A program made the position numbers and the translations under genes. Under the pieces are notes generated by a model that worked only from the letters and a program-made list of their open reading frames with translations, made no database searches and had not been told where the DNA came from. Source: UBA3774 sp045600025 (GTDB taxonomy: Bacteria > Bacillota > Clostridia > Lachnospirales > Lachnospiraceae). Taken from it: a DNA stretch of 8,761 nucleotides. Position 1 is the first letter of the stretch, and each line of letters opens with the position of its first letter. Shown here piece by piece: positions 1 to 7,011 of the stretch. Location: the NCBI GenBank assembly GCA_045600025.1, contig JAZRXC010000068.1, positions 1 to 8,761 of the forward strand, in the 5' to 3' direction.

Positions 1-147
1 GGATATGCATATCTGTCAGTTCTTACACCTATAGTACCTGACGCAACTTCAAAACTCGGTGTAGTATTTATTTATACCGAAGATGATGTGACGATGAAGA
101 TTCAGGATATTGTTAACCTTGATATTGCTTCATTTAAAGCACAGTAA
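1..147 (+). CDS. C-terminal end of an unidentified protein (5' part outside window)
   Basis: The frame is open from the first base to a TAA at 145-147, giving 48 residues that start GYAYLSVLTPIV and end DIASFKAQ. I do not recognise the family. The tail mixes hydrophobic beta-like stretches (LSVLTPIV, LGVVFIY) with an acidic segment (EDDVTMKIQDIVN), as in a small soluble domain. It has no cysteine clusters and no clear membrane helix. That it is coding is inferred from the clean open frame, natural-looking composition and the fact that the next promoter starts immediately after its stop codon. No terminator lies between this gene and the thrS promoter, so readthrough transcripts would meet the T-box terminator downstream. 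Confidence 0.6.
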   Translation, partial: GYAYLSVLTPIVPDATSKLGVVFIYTEDDVTMKIQDIVNLDIASFKAQ

Positions 148-175
148 TTGACATTTTTAACTGTAATGTTATAAT
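148..175 (+). promoter_or_regulatory. Sigma-A type promoter for the thrS transcript
   Basis: A perfect -35 hexamer TTGACA (148-153) and a perfect -10 hexamer TATAAT (170-175) are separated by 16 bp. A TG dinucleotide at 167-168 gives an extended -10 (TGT before TATAAT). Transcription should begin near 182, just upstream of T-box stem I, which fits the expected geometry. The -35 box directly abuts the upstream stop codon. Confidence 0.9.
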
Positions 176-342
176 CTATTTAAAGCGTTGATGAGAAGAG
201 TAATCATAGCAGTCCGCTACAGAGAGAGTGCGTAGCTGAGATGCACTTGCGAAACTATGATGAAGACCACCTCGGAGCGGCCCCAATACGGCACGTTAGA
301 TCCACGTTACGGATATAATTAAGAGGCTTCCATGAAGCAATG

Positions 343-374
343 AGGGTGGAACCGCGGGTAGATGACTCGTCCCT
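343..374 (+). promoter_or_regulatory. T-box antiterminator element
   Basis: Helix A1 is AGGG (343-346) paired with CCCT (371-374). Helix A2 is GCGGG (354-358) paired with CTCGT (366-370) with two G-U pairs, closed by a 7-nt loop (359-365). Between them is the characteristic 7-nt bulge UGGAACC (347-353) that captures the free acceptor end of uncharged tRNA. Bases 370-374 are also the first five bases of the terminator stem, so the two structures exclude each other. Confidence 0.9.
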
Positions 375-402
375 TGCAGATGTATTTCTGCAAGGGATTT
401 TT
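370..402 (+). terminator. T-box-controlled intrinsic terminator
   Basis: A perfect 11-bp stem pairs 370-380 (TCCCTTGCAGA) with 387-397, with a 6-nt loop (381-386) and then TTTTT at 398-402. It forms when charged tRNA-Thr is abundant and the antiterminator is not stabilised, stopping transcription about 30 nt before thrS. Confidence 0.95.
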
Positions 403-432
403 GTATAATAAAACATTTTTCAGGAGGAAGTT

Positions 433-2283
433 ATGAAGATTTTTGAAAACGGTGAAGTTGCTGAGTTTGAATTTTCCGATGAGAAAGGAAGAAATACACT
501 TCGCCATTCCACAAGCCACATTTTGGCGGAGGCTGTAAAACATCTGTATCCCGAAGCAAAGCTTGCTATTGGTCCCTCAATAGAGACCGGCTTTTACTAT
601 GATTTTGATATAGATCATCCCTTCAGCCGCGAAGATCTTGACGCTATCGAGGCTGAGATGAAAAAGATTCTTAAAGAGGGCCGTCGTTTCGAGCGCTTTA
701 CACTTTCAAGACCTGAAGCCATCGAACTTATGAAACAAAAAGATGAGCCCTACAAAGTAGAACTTATTATGGACCTTCCGGAAGATGCCGAGTTTTCGTT
801 CTACAGACAGCCTCGCATGAACGGAACTCAGGAAGGCGAGCCGTATGTTGATCTTTGCGCAGGCCCTCACCTCACTGACAGCAGATGGATAAAGCATTTT
901 AAGCTTATTTCATCTTCAGGTGCTTACTGGAGAGGAAATGAAAAGAACAAAATGCTTCAGAGAATTTACGGTACGGCATTTGACACGAAAGAAGATCTTG
1001 ACGCTTATCTTGACAACCTTGAAAAGATTAAGCTTCGTGACCATAACCGTCTAGGCAGAGAGATGAAGTTATTCCTTACTGCTGATGTAATCGGACAGGG
1101 ACTTCCTTTATTTACTCCTCGCGGAACGCGTATGATTATGACGCTTCAGCGCTGGATGGAGGACCTTGAGGATAAGGAATGGGGATATGTTCGTACCAGA
1201 ACTCCTCTTATGGCCAAGTCAGACCTTTATAAGATAAGCGGACACTGGGATCACTATCAGGACGGTATGTTTATTCTCAATAAGGAAGCTGAACAGGAGG
1301 GTAGCGGCAAAGAGGTTATGGCACTTCGCCCGATGACCTGTCCCTTCCAGTACTATGTATACATGAACGAGCAGCATTCTTACAGAGACCTTCCTTACCG
1401 TATGAGTGAGACTTCAACACTTTTCAGAAATGAAGATTCAGGTGAAATGCACGGACTTACCCGTGTTCGCCAGTTTACTATAACTGAAGGACATATCGTC
1501 CTGTGCCCTGAACAGGTTGAGGAAGAACTTACCCGCTGCGTAGAGCTTGCCAATTACGTTATGAAGACTCTAGGTGTAGCTGAAGATGTAACTTACAGAC
1601 TTTCAAAATGGGATCCGAACAATAAAGCAAAGTATCTCGGTGATGACGAGTATTGGAACACAACTCAGGATTGCCTGCGCAATGTTATGATAAAGAATAA
1701 TATCAGATTTACCGAGGCTGATGATGAAGCCGCATTCTATGGCCCCAAGATTGATATTCAGGCAAAGAATGTATACGGAAAAGAAGATACCATGGTAACA
1801 ATACAGCTTGACTGCGCAAGCGCAGAAAAGTTCGGAATGTACTATATTGATGCCAATGGACAGAAAGCACTTCCCTATATCATCCATCGTACATCAATGG
1901 GATGCTATGAGCGTACACTTGCATGGCTTATCGAGCATTACGAGGGCAAGTTCCCGACTTGGCTGTGCCCTGAGCAGGTTCGTGTGCTTCCTATCTCCGA
2001 AAAATATCAGGAATATGCAGATAAGATTAACACTCAGCTTCTTAAAAATGATATACTGTCTACAGTAGACGGACGTTCTGAAAAAATCGGATTCAAGATT
2101 CGTGAAGCACGTATGGAGCGAATTCCTTACATGCTTATTGTAGGTGAAAAAGAAGAGGCTGACGGAACCGTTTCGGTAAGAAGCAGATTTGCCGGCGATG
2201 AAGGAAGCAAATCCATAGAAGAGTTTACAGCTCAGATTCTCGAAGAGATAAAGAGTAAGACAATCCGCAAGGAAGAGGCATGA
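433..2283 (+). CDS. thrS: Threonyl-tRNA synthetase (TGS-less form)
   Basis: This cytosolic class II synthetase charges tRNA-Thr with threonine using ATP. It has 616 residues, against about 640 for the E. coli and B. subtilis enzymes. Editing domain: HxxxH at H25/H29 and CxxxH at C142/H146, so proofreading of mis-charged serine looks intact. Catalytic core: motif 2 with R332 in FRNE, motif 3 with R494 in CYER, and zinc ligands C303, H354 and H485. The anticodon-binding domain starts near residue 510. The HxxxH motif begins at residue 25 rather than near 73, so the N-terminal TGS domain is absent. An in-frame TAA at 409-411 rules out a start further upstream. The ATG at 433 follows AGGAGG (422-427) with 5-nt spacing. 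The segment before the zinc histidine reads ITEGH where the usual family sequence is close to QDDAH. The gene is first in a five-gene operon under the T-box and overlaps rluF by 4 nt. Confidence 0.97.
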   Translation: MKIFENGEVAEFEFSDEKGRNTLRHSTSHILAEAVKHLYPEAKLAIGPSIETGFYYDFDIDHPFSREDLDAIEAEMKKILKEGRRFERFTLSRPEAIELMKQKDEPYKVELIMDLPEDAEFSFYRQPRMNGTQEGEPYVDLCAGPHLTDSRWIKHFKLISSSGAYWRGNEKNKMLQRIYGTAFDTKEDLDAYLDNLEKIKLRDHNRLGREMKLFLTADVIGQGLPLFTPRGTRMIMTLQRWMEDLEDKEWGYVRTRTPLMAKSDLYKISGHWDHYQDGMFILNKEAEQEGSGKEVMALRPMTCPFQYYVYMNEQHSYRDLPYRMSETSTLFRNEDSGEMHGLTRVRQFTITEGHIVLCPEQVEEELTRCVELANYVMKTLGVAEDVTYRLSKWDPNNKAKYLGDDEYWNTTQDCLRNVMIKNNIRFTEADDEAAFYGPKIDIQAKNVYGKEDTMVTIQLDCASAEKFGMYYIDANGQKALPYIIHRTSMGCYERTLAWLIEHYEGKFPTWLCPEQVRVLPISEKYQEYADKINTQLLKNDILSTVDGRSEKIGFKIREARMERIPYMLIVGEKEEADGTVSVRSRFAGDEGSKSIEEFTAQILEEIKSKTIRKEEA

Positions 2284-2987
2284 GCGAAGGTATAAGAATT
2301 AATCAGTATTTGGCCAAATGCGGCGTGGCATCACGCCGCGAGGCCGATCGGATGATAACACAGGGACGAGTAACCATAGACGGCCATACGGCTTTGCTTG
2401 GCGACAGAATTATCGGAGGTGAAGAAGTGAAACTCGATAACAAACCTGTTAACATTAGCGAAGACAGAGTTGTATTAGCAGTAAATAAGCCTGTTGATGT
2501 TGTATGCACAACAGCAGAATTTAAGGGCGAAAAAAATATTATTAATCTTATCAATTACCCGGCGCGCGTATTTCCCGTGGGCAGGCTTGATAAGGCGTCG
2601 GAGGGACTAATCTTTCTGACAAATGACGGAGAGCTTTCTCAGCATATTGCAGCAGCTTCAAATATGCATGAAAAAGAATATGAGGTAACAGTAAATAAAG
2701 ATCTGACGCCGGATATTATATCTAAACTTCGTGGCGAAATGGTAATTAATATTGAGGGAACTCTGTATACGACAAGGCCATGTAAAGTAAAGAAAACCGG
2801 TGCAAGATCATTTAATATAATTTTGACACAAGGATTTAACAGACAGATACGCCGCATGTGTGAGACATTGGGGATTAAAGTATTAAGCCTTAGACGCATT
2901 CGTATAATGAATGTGCGCCTGGGCGATATTCCTGTTGGCTCGTACAGAGTTCTTGATCAGGAGGAAATAGATAAATTATGCGAATAA
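2280..2987 (+). CDS. rluF: 23S rRNA pseudouridine synthase, RluF type (RsuA/RluB/E/F family)
   Basis: This enzyme isomerises a uridine in rRNA to pseudouridine; E. coli RluF acts on 23S U2604. An S4 RNA-binding domain covers about residues 5-52 (INQYLAKCGVASRREAD). The catalytic domain carries the nucleophile D104 in VGRLDKASEGL. Further family motifs are LNKP-like AVNKPVDVV (67-75), HEKEYEVTV (130-138) and GFNRQIRRMCETLG (185-198). The KEYxVTV and RRIRIMNV segments resemble E. coli RluF more than RluB or RsuA, but it is shorter (235 residues against about 290) and lacks RluF's C-terminal tail. The target base in this organism is inferred. The ATG at 2280 overlaps the thrS stop as ATGA, with a purine-rich GGAAGAGG (2271-2278) acting as ribosome site, so translation is probably coupled to thrS. 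Confidence 0.9.
   Translation: MSEGIRINQYLAKCGVASRREADRMITQGRVTIDGHTALLGDRIIGGEEVKLDNKPVNISEDRVVLAVNKPVDVVCTTAEFKGEKNIINLINYPARVFPVGRLDKASEGLIFLTNDGELSQHIAAASNMHEKEYEVTVNKDLTPDIISKLRGEMVINIEGTLYTTRPCKVKKTGARSFNIILTQGFNRQIRRMCETLGIKVLSLRRIRIMNVRLGDIPVGSYRVLDQEEIDKLCE
2959..2964 (+). promoter_or_regulatory. Shine-Dalgarno AGGAGG with long spacing before the kinase gene
   Basis: A perfect AGGAGG lies inside the end of rluF, 13 nt before the ATG at 2978. This is longer than the usual 5-9 nt. An in-frame TAA at 2972-2974 prevents an earlier start, so this site and 2978 belong together unless initiation occurs at the next in-frame ATG, 3014. Overlap with the rluF stop suggests translational coupling. 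Confidence 0.6.
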
Positions 2988-3907
2988 TCGACTTCGAAGA
3001 TATTACAAACGATATGCGCGACGAGACCGCATTTGTTATGCGCTGCGAAGAAGAGTTCCATGATAAAGTAAGCGAGGCAGCAGCAGCGGTAGTAAATGCT
3101 ATTGATGACGGACGCTCTATAGTGTGCCTTACCGGCCCGAGCGGCAGCGGTAAGACCACCACTGCCATGAGACTTATGGATTATATCCGCAACCTCGGAA
3201 TAGCAGTAAATATGATTTCCATGGACAATTTCTTCATATCTCTTTCAGAGAGACCTGAAGATATTACCAGCCTTGAAGATCCGCGCTGTGTCGACAGAGA
3301 CCTGCTCATAGACTGTGTGCATCGCCTTGCAGACGGAAAAACCGTAGATTTGCCGGTATTTGATTTTCAAAACAGTCGTAGAGCCGGTACAAAAAAGATG
3401 CGCGGTCATAAAGACGGCGTAATAATAGTTGAAGGCATCCATATGCTAAATCCGCTGATTTTTGATGAGCTCAAAGACAGAGCTACGGGACTGTATGTAG
3501 CGCCTGAAACTCGTGTAGTAACAAATGACGATAAAGTTCTGAGACCTGAAGAGATACGTGTTGCACGCCGCATGCTGCGTGATTATATCGGCCGCGGGCA
3601 TTCGCTTATTGATACCATTCAGATGGCTGAAAGCGTAAATGAGGGCGAGAAAAAATACATAAGACCCTATAGGGACAACGCTCAGCTTAAGATTGATACA
3701 TTCCATGATTATGAGCCTTGTATTTTAGCTCAATATTTGCGTGATATCCCTGAATTTGATGAGCAGATGACAACAGATTTTGCCAGAGCCCATAAGCTGA
3801 AATACTTGATGGATATTGTACGTATTGTACCGCCTTTGAAGACAAAATATGTCCCGCTGGATTCACTTCTGCGTGAATTTGTCGGCGGATCTAAATACAA
3901 GTATTAA
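2978..3907 (+). CDS. Uridine kinase-like P-loop nucleoside kinase (stand-alone kinase domain)
   Basis: A 309-residue protein of the phosphoribulokinase/uridine kinase P-loop family, probably phosphorylating a nucleoside in the cytosol; the substrate is not visible from sequence. Walker A GPSGSGKT spans 53-60. S81-M-D83-N-F-F follows, matching the substrate-side aspartate of uridine kinases. VIIVEGIHMLNP (148-159) is the Walker B strand with the family EGIH motif. RDYIGRGHS (201-209), NEGEKKYIRPY (221-231) and the C-terminal SLLREFVGGS (296-305) match the C-terminal half of the clostridial nucleoside kinases of about 550 residues. Those carry N-terminal TGS and ThrRS-editing-like domains that are missing here. 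Residues 1-25 have no recognisable domain. The ATG lies inside rluF (10-nt overlap), and ligA begins 9 nt after the stop. Confidence 0.85.
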   Translation: MRIIDFEDITNDMRDETAFVMRCEEEFHDKVSEAAAAVVNAIDDGRSIVCLTGPSGSGKTTTAMRLMDYIRNLGIAVNMISMDNFFISLSERPEDITSLEDPRCVDRDLLIDCVHRLADGKTVDLPVFDFQNSRRAGTKKMRGHKDGVIIVEGIHMLNPLIFDELKDRATGLYVAPETRVVTNDDKVLRPEEIRVARRMLRDYIGRGHSLIDTIQMAESVNEGEKKYIRPYRDNAQLKIDTFHDYEPCILAQYLRDIPEFDEQMTTDFARAHKLKYLMDIVRIVPPLKTKYVPLDSLLREFVGGSKYKY

Positions 3908-3916
3908 GGTGCATAT

Positions 3917-5863
3917 ATGGACCATATGAGAGAACTTGTTGATAAGTTAAATGAAGCCGCACGCGCATATTACGCAGACGGCATCGAGATTATGCCTAAT
4001 ATCGAATATGACAGGCTATATGATGAACTTATCGCGCTTGAAGAAGAAACGGGCATACGCTTGTCAGACAGCCCCACAATTCATGTCGGATACGAGGTGC
4101 TCTCAGAGCTGCCAAAGGAGCGCCACATTGCCCCGATGCTCAGTCTTGACAAGACAAAAAGTGTTGATGAGCTTGCAGCATTTCTCGGTGATCAAAAGGG
4201 CCTTTTGTCTTGGAAGATGGATGGACTTACCGTTGTTTTGACTTATGAAAACGGTCTTCTTTATAAAGCGGTAACACGCGGAAACGGTGAGATCGGTGAA
4301 GTAATCACCAACAATGCAAAGGTTTTCCGTAATGTTCCGGTTTCAATTTCATATAAAGGCCGCCTTGTATTAAGAGGCGAAGCTATCATTACATATTCCG
4401 ATTTTGAAAAAATTAACGCTGAGCTCGGCGATGAGGCAAGCAAATACAAGAATCCTAGAAATCTCTGCTCGGGTTCTGTACGCCAGCTCAATAATGCAAT
4501 TACAGCAAAACGCAGCGTGAGATTTTATGCCTTCGGACTTGTTGAGGCCGAAGGTGTTGATTTTGCAAATTCAAGAGCCGAACAGCTTAACTGGCTCCGA
4601 AAGCAGGGCTTCGATACAGTTGATTACATGTTTGTAACTGCTTCAACTATGCAGACTGCTGTCGCTTCATTTGCCTCTCGTATTGAGTCAAATGACATCC
4701 CGTCAGACGGACTTGTGCTTCTTATGGACGACATCGCCTATGGCCGTTCACTTGGTCGCACGGCAAAATTCCCTCGCGATTCCATAGCTTTCAAATGGTC
4801 GGACGAGCTTCAGGAGACCACACTACGGGAAATCGAATGGAGTCCTTCGCGTACAGGACTTATTAATCCTATTGCCGTATTTGACCCTGTCGAGCTTGAA
4901 GGAACGAGTGTAAGCCGCGCGAGCGTGCATAATGTAAGCATCGTTGAAGCTTTAAAACTCGGTATCGGGGATAAGATTACGGTATACAAGGCCAATATGA
5001 TTATTCCGCAAATATCCGAGAATATTACCGGCTCAGGCCCGGCTAATCCGCCTGCATTTTGTCCGGTTTGCGGTGCTCCTACGGAAATACATGACGAAAA
5101 CGGTGTTAAGACTCTTCATTGCACAGGACAATTATGCCCTGCAAGACAGATTAAGAGCTTTGACCTTTTTGTAAGCCGCAACGCATTAAATATTGACGGC
5201 TTATCAGAGGCTACGCTCGAAAAATTCATTGACGCTGGTTTCATAAAAACGCTTCCGGATATTTTTGATCTCGAAGGCCATATGCTTGAAATTATTGTCA
5301 TGGACGGCTTTGGAGAGAAATCCTATATGAATCTTGTAAGCAGTATCGACAAGGCTCGCACGACCACTCCGGCAAGGCTGATATATGGTCTTGGCATTGC
5401 AGGAATCGGTGCGGCAAATGCAAAGCAGCTTGCGAAATTTTACAATCAGGACTTTGACCGTATCAGACATGCATCAAAAGCAGACCTTCTTTCGATTGAC
5501 GGTATCGGAGAAGTGCTTGCTGACGGTATCATGGATTATTTAAAGAACGAAGATAATCAGCAGATGTTGGATCGAATACTGGCCGAGATTATATTTGCCC
5601 CGGAAGAGAAGCAGGAAGGTGCGGACCTCTCGGGTAAGACCTTTGTTATTACGGGCTCTCTTGAACATTTTGCTAACAGAAAAGAGCTTCAGGAGCTTAT
5701 AGAAGGACTCGGCGGTAAGGTTGCCGGAAGCGTTTCTTCTGCGACTTCATATTTGATTAATAACGATATACAATCTAATTCTTCCAAGAATCAGACTGCT
5801 AAGAAGCTTGGCATTCCCATCATTTCAGAGGAAGAAGCATTAAATATAATAAAAGGAGACTGA
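3917..5863 (+). CDS. ligA: NAD-dependent DNA ligase LigA
   Basis: Seals nicks in duplex DNA, joining Okazaki fragments and completing repair, with NAD+ as the adenylate donor. It has 648 residues, close to the usual 670. Domain Ia (about 1-60) carries the NAD-binding pattern ending EYDRLYDEL (30-38) and SPT (52-54). The adenylation domain has the nucleotidyl-accepting lysine K100 in KMDG (100-103), then TRGNGEIGE (120-128) and KYKNPRNLCSGSVRQL (176-191). The OB fold contains SPSRTGLINPIAVFDPVELEGT (309-330). A four-cysteine zinc finger uses C382, C385, C402 and C407. Helix-hairpin-helix repeats cover about 425-560 and a BRCT domain about 570-648 (GKTFVITGSLEHFANRKELQ). All key residues are present. 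The start uses AAGGTG (3906-3911), which overlaps the preceding stop; ATG 3926 is a weaker alternative. The next gene starts 1 nt after the stop. Confidence 0.97.
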   Translation: MDHMRELVDKLNEAARAYYADGIEIMPNIEYDRLYDELIALEEETGIRLSDSPTIHVGYEVLSELPKERHIAPMLSLDKTKSVDELAAFLGDQKGLLSWKMDGLTVVLTYENGLLYKAVTRGNGEIGEVITNNAKVFRNVPVSISYKGRLVLRGEAIITYSDFEKINAELGDEASKYKNPRNLCSGSVRQLNNAITAKRSVRFYAFGLVEAEGVDFANSRAEQLNWLRKQGFDTVDYMFVTASTMQTAVASFASRIESNDIPSDGLVLLMDDIAYGRSLGRTAKFPRDSIAFKWSDELQETTLREIEWSPSRTGLINPIAVFDPVELEGTSVSRASVHNVSIVEALKLGIGDKITVYKANMIIPQISENITGSGPANPPAFCPVCGAPTEIHDENGVKTLHCTGQLCPARQIKSFDLFVSRNALNIDGLSEATLEKFIDAGFIKTLPDIFDLEGHMLEIIVMDGFGEKSYMNLVSSIDKARTTTPARLIYGLGIAGIGAANAKQLAKFYNQDFDRIRHASKADLLSIDGIGEVLADGIMDYLKNEDNQQMLDRILAEIIFAPEEKQEGADLSGKTFVITGSLEHFANRKELQELIEGLGGKVAGSVSSATSYLINNDIQSNSSKNQTAKKLGIPIISEEEALNIIKGD

Positions 5864-5864
5864 C

Positions 5865-6986
5865 ATGAAAAAACTTGGTTTCGGACTTATGAGACTGCCG
5901 GTTTTATCGACAGACGATAACTCAAAAGTTGATTTTGAACATGCAAAAAAGATGGTCGACGAATTTATGGCTCGCGGCTTTACGTATTTTGATACCGCAT
6001 GGATGTATCATAGTTTCAAAGGCGAGGAGGCAACAAAGAAAATTCTTACCGAGCGCTATCCGAGAGAATCATACCAGCTTGCGACCAAGATGCATTTCAG
6101 TTTTACAGAAACGGCAGAAGATATGGATAAGATATTCAACAAGCAGCTTGAACACTGCGGAGTAGAATATTTTGATTACTACCTTCTTCACGATTTGAAT
6201 ATTCATTACATCGATAAGGTTAAGGCTTTTGACGCCCGCAAATGGATTTTAGAGAAAAAAGAGCAGGGTCTTGTTAAGCATATCGGTTTCTCTTTCCATG
6301 ATGATGAAGATGTTTTAAAAGATATGCTGGATTACTTCCCCGAAGCCGAGTTCGTTCAGCTGCAGCTCAACTATATTGACTGGGAGAGTGAAGGAATCAG
6401 ATCAAAACGTTGCTACGATGAGGTAGTATCCCGCGGCAAGAAGGTTATCGTAATGGAGCCGGTAAAAGGCGGCACACTTGCAAATGTTCCTGAAGAGGCA
6501 GAGGCGGTTATGAAGGCCGCAAGACCAGACTGGTCAGTCGCATCTTGGGCACTTAGATTTGCGGCGAGCCTTCCGGATGTTATGATGGTCCTTTCGGGCA
6601 TGAGCAATGAGGAGCAAATGCTGGATAATCTTAAGACTTTTGAGAACTTTGAGCCTCTTAACGAAGAGGAACAGAAGGTAATTGATAAGGTAATAGATAT
6701 TATTTCCCATGCTGTTGCAATCCCTTGCACAAGTTGTGCATATTGCACAACGGCCTGCCCTATAGGAATGCCTATTCCCAAGTATTTCTCACTGTACAAT
6801 GCCGATAAACAGGAGATAGAGGAGAAAAAATTCACCTCGCAATTCGAGTATTACGGGAATCTTACGAAGGCATTTCCGAAAGCCAGTGACTGTGCCGGTT
6901 GCCGTGCATGCGAGCTTCTCTGCCCGCAGCATATAGCAATCGCCGATAGACTCGTCGAAGTCGCCGAATACTTCGAAAAAGACTGA
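5865..6986 (+). CDS. Aldo/keto reductase with C-terminal dicluster [4Fe-4S] ferredoxin domain
   Basis: A 373-residue cytosolic oxidoreductase. The N-terminal TIM barrel (about 1-275) has the aldo/keto reductase tetrad: D43 and Y48 (FDTAWMY), K75 (ATKMH) and H109 (LLHD). The cofactor-side motifs GFSFHD (141-146) and MEPVKGG (197-203) follow. The C-terminal region holds two CxxCxxCxxxCP motifs, C288/C291/C294/C298 and C343/C346/C349/C353, each able to bind a [4Fe-4S] cluster. This architecture is common in anaerobic clostridia, but the substrate is generally unknown; electron transfer between a carbonyl or alcohol and ferredoxin-type carriers is inferred. The ribosome site AAGGAG (5853-5858) lies inside the end of ligA with 6-nt spacing, and the ATG is 1 nt after the ligA stop, so it is the last gene of that operon. 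A terminator follows 25 nt after its stop. Confidence 0.92.
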   Translation: MKKLGFGLMRLPVLSTDDNSKVDFEHAKKMVDEFMARGFTYFDTAWMYHSFKGEEATKKILTERYPRESYQLATKMHFSFTETAEDMDKIFNKQLEHCGVEYFDYYLLHDLNIHYIDKVKAFDARKWILEKKEQGLVKHIGFSFHDDEDVLKDMLDYFPEAEFVQLQLNYIDWESEGIRSKRCYDEVVSRGKKVIVMEPVKGGTLANVPEEAEAVMKAARPDWSVASWALRFAASLPDVMMVLSGMSNEEQMLDNLKTFENFEPLNEEEQKVIDKVIDIISHAVAIPCTSCAYCTTACPIGMPIPKYFSLYNADKQEIEEKKFTSQFEYYGNLTKAFPKASDCAGCRACELLCPQHIAIADRLVEVAEYFEKD

Positions 6987-7011
6987 CATCACCGAATATT
7001 CAAAAACCCCT

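Larger units (their letters stand above)
182..402 (+). promoter_or_regulatory. T-box riboswitch leader, threonine-specific (ACC specifier)
   Basis: This leader controls transcription by sensing uncharged tRNA-Thr. Stem I: 203-209 (ATCATAG) pairs with 255-261 (CTATGAT). Below this helix lies a specifier loop with AGTA (199-202) on the 5' side and GAAG-ACC-A on the 3' side. ACC at 266-268, followed by the usual purine, is a threonine codon. The distal arm has 227-231 (AGTGC) pairing with 243-247 (GCACT), an AGAGAG bulge motif near 221-226 and GCTG in the terminal loop (235-238). A lower helix CGTT/AGCG (186-189 with 276-279) closes stem I. A small hairpin at 326-330/334-338 fits stem III. The conserved T-box AGGGTGGAACCGCG is at 343-356. 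In its TGGA (347-350), which pairs with the tRNA acceptor end, the last A would match a U discriminator base. The exact 5' end is estimated from the promoter. Confidence 0.96.

Noticed and set aside
216..236. GCTAC/GTAGC inverted repeat (216-220 and 232-236) as a separate hairpin
   Set aside because: It conflicts with the T-box distal arm pairing 227-231 with 243-247, which preserves the AGAGAG bulge and GCTG loop, so it is probably only an alternative pairing.
314..319. TATAAT inside the T-box leader
   Set aside because: No -35-like hexamer lies 16-18 bp upstream (GCACGT region), and the bases belong to the structured leader.
404..409. TATAAT just after the T-box terminator, a possible T-box-independent thrS promoter
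   Set aside because: The spacing-appropriate -35 (381-386, TGTATT) is poor and lies in the terminator loop and right stem. There is no TGN extension, and A/T-rich sequence gives such -10 matches by chance.
319..543. Minus-strand open frame across the T-box terminator and thrS start
   Set aside because: It is antisense to a structured regulatory RNA and a certain gene. It has no ribosome site or recognisable protein features.
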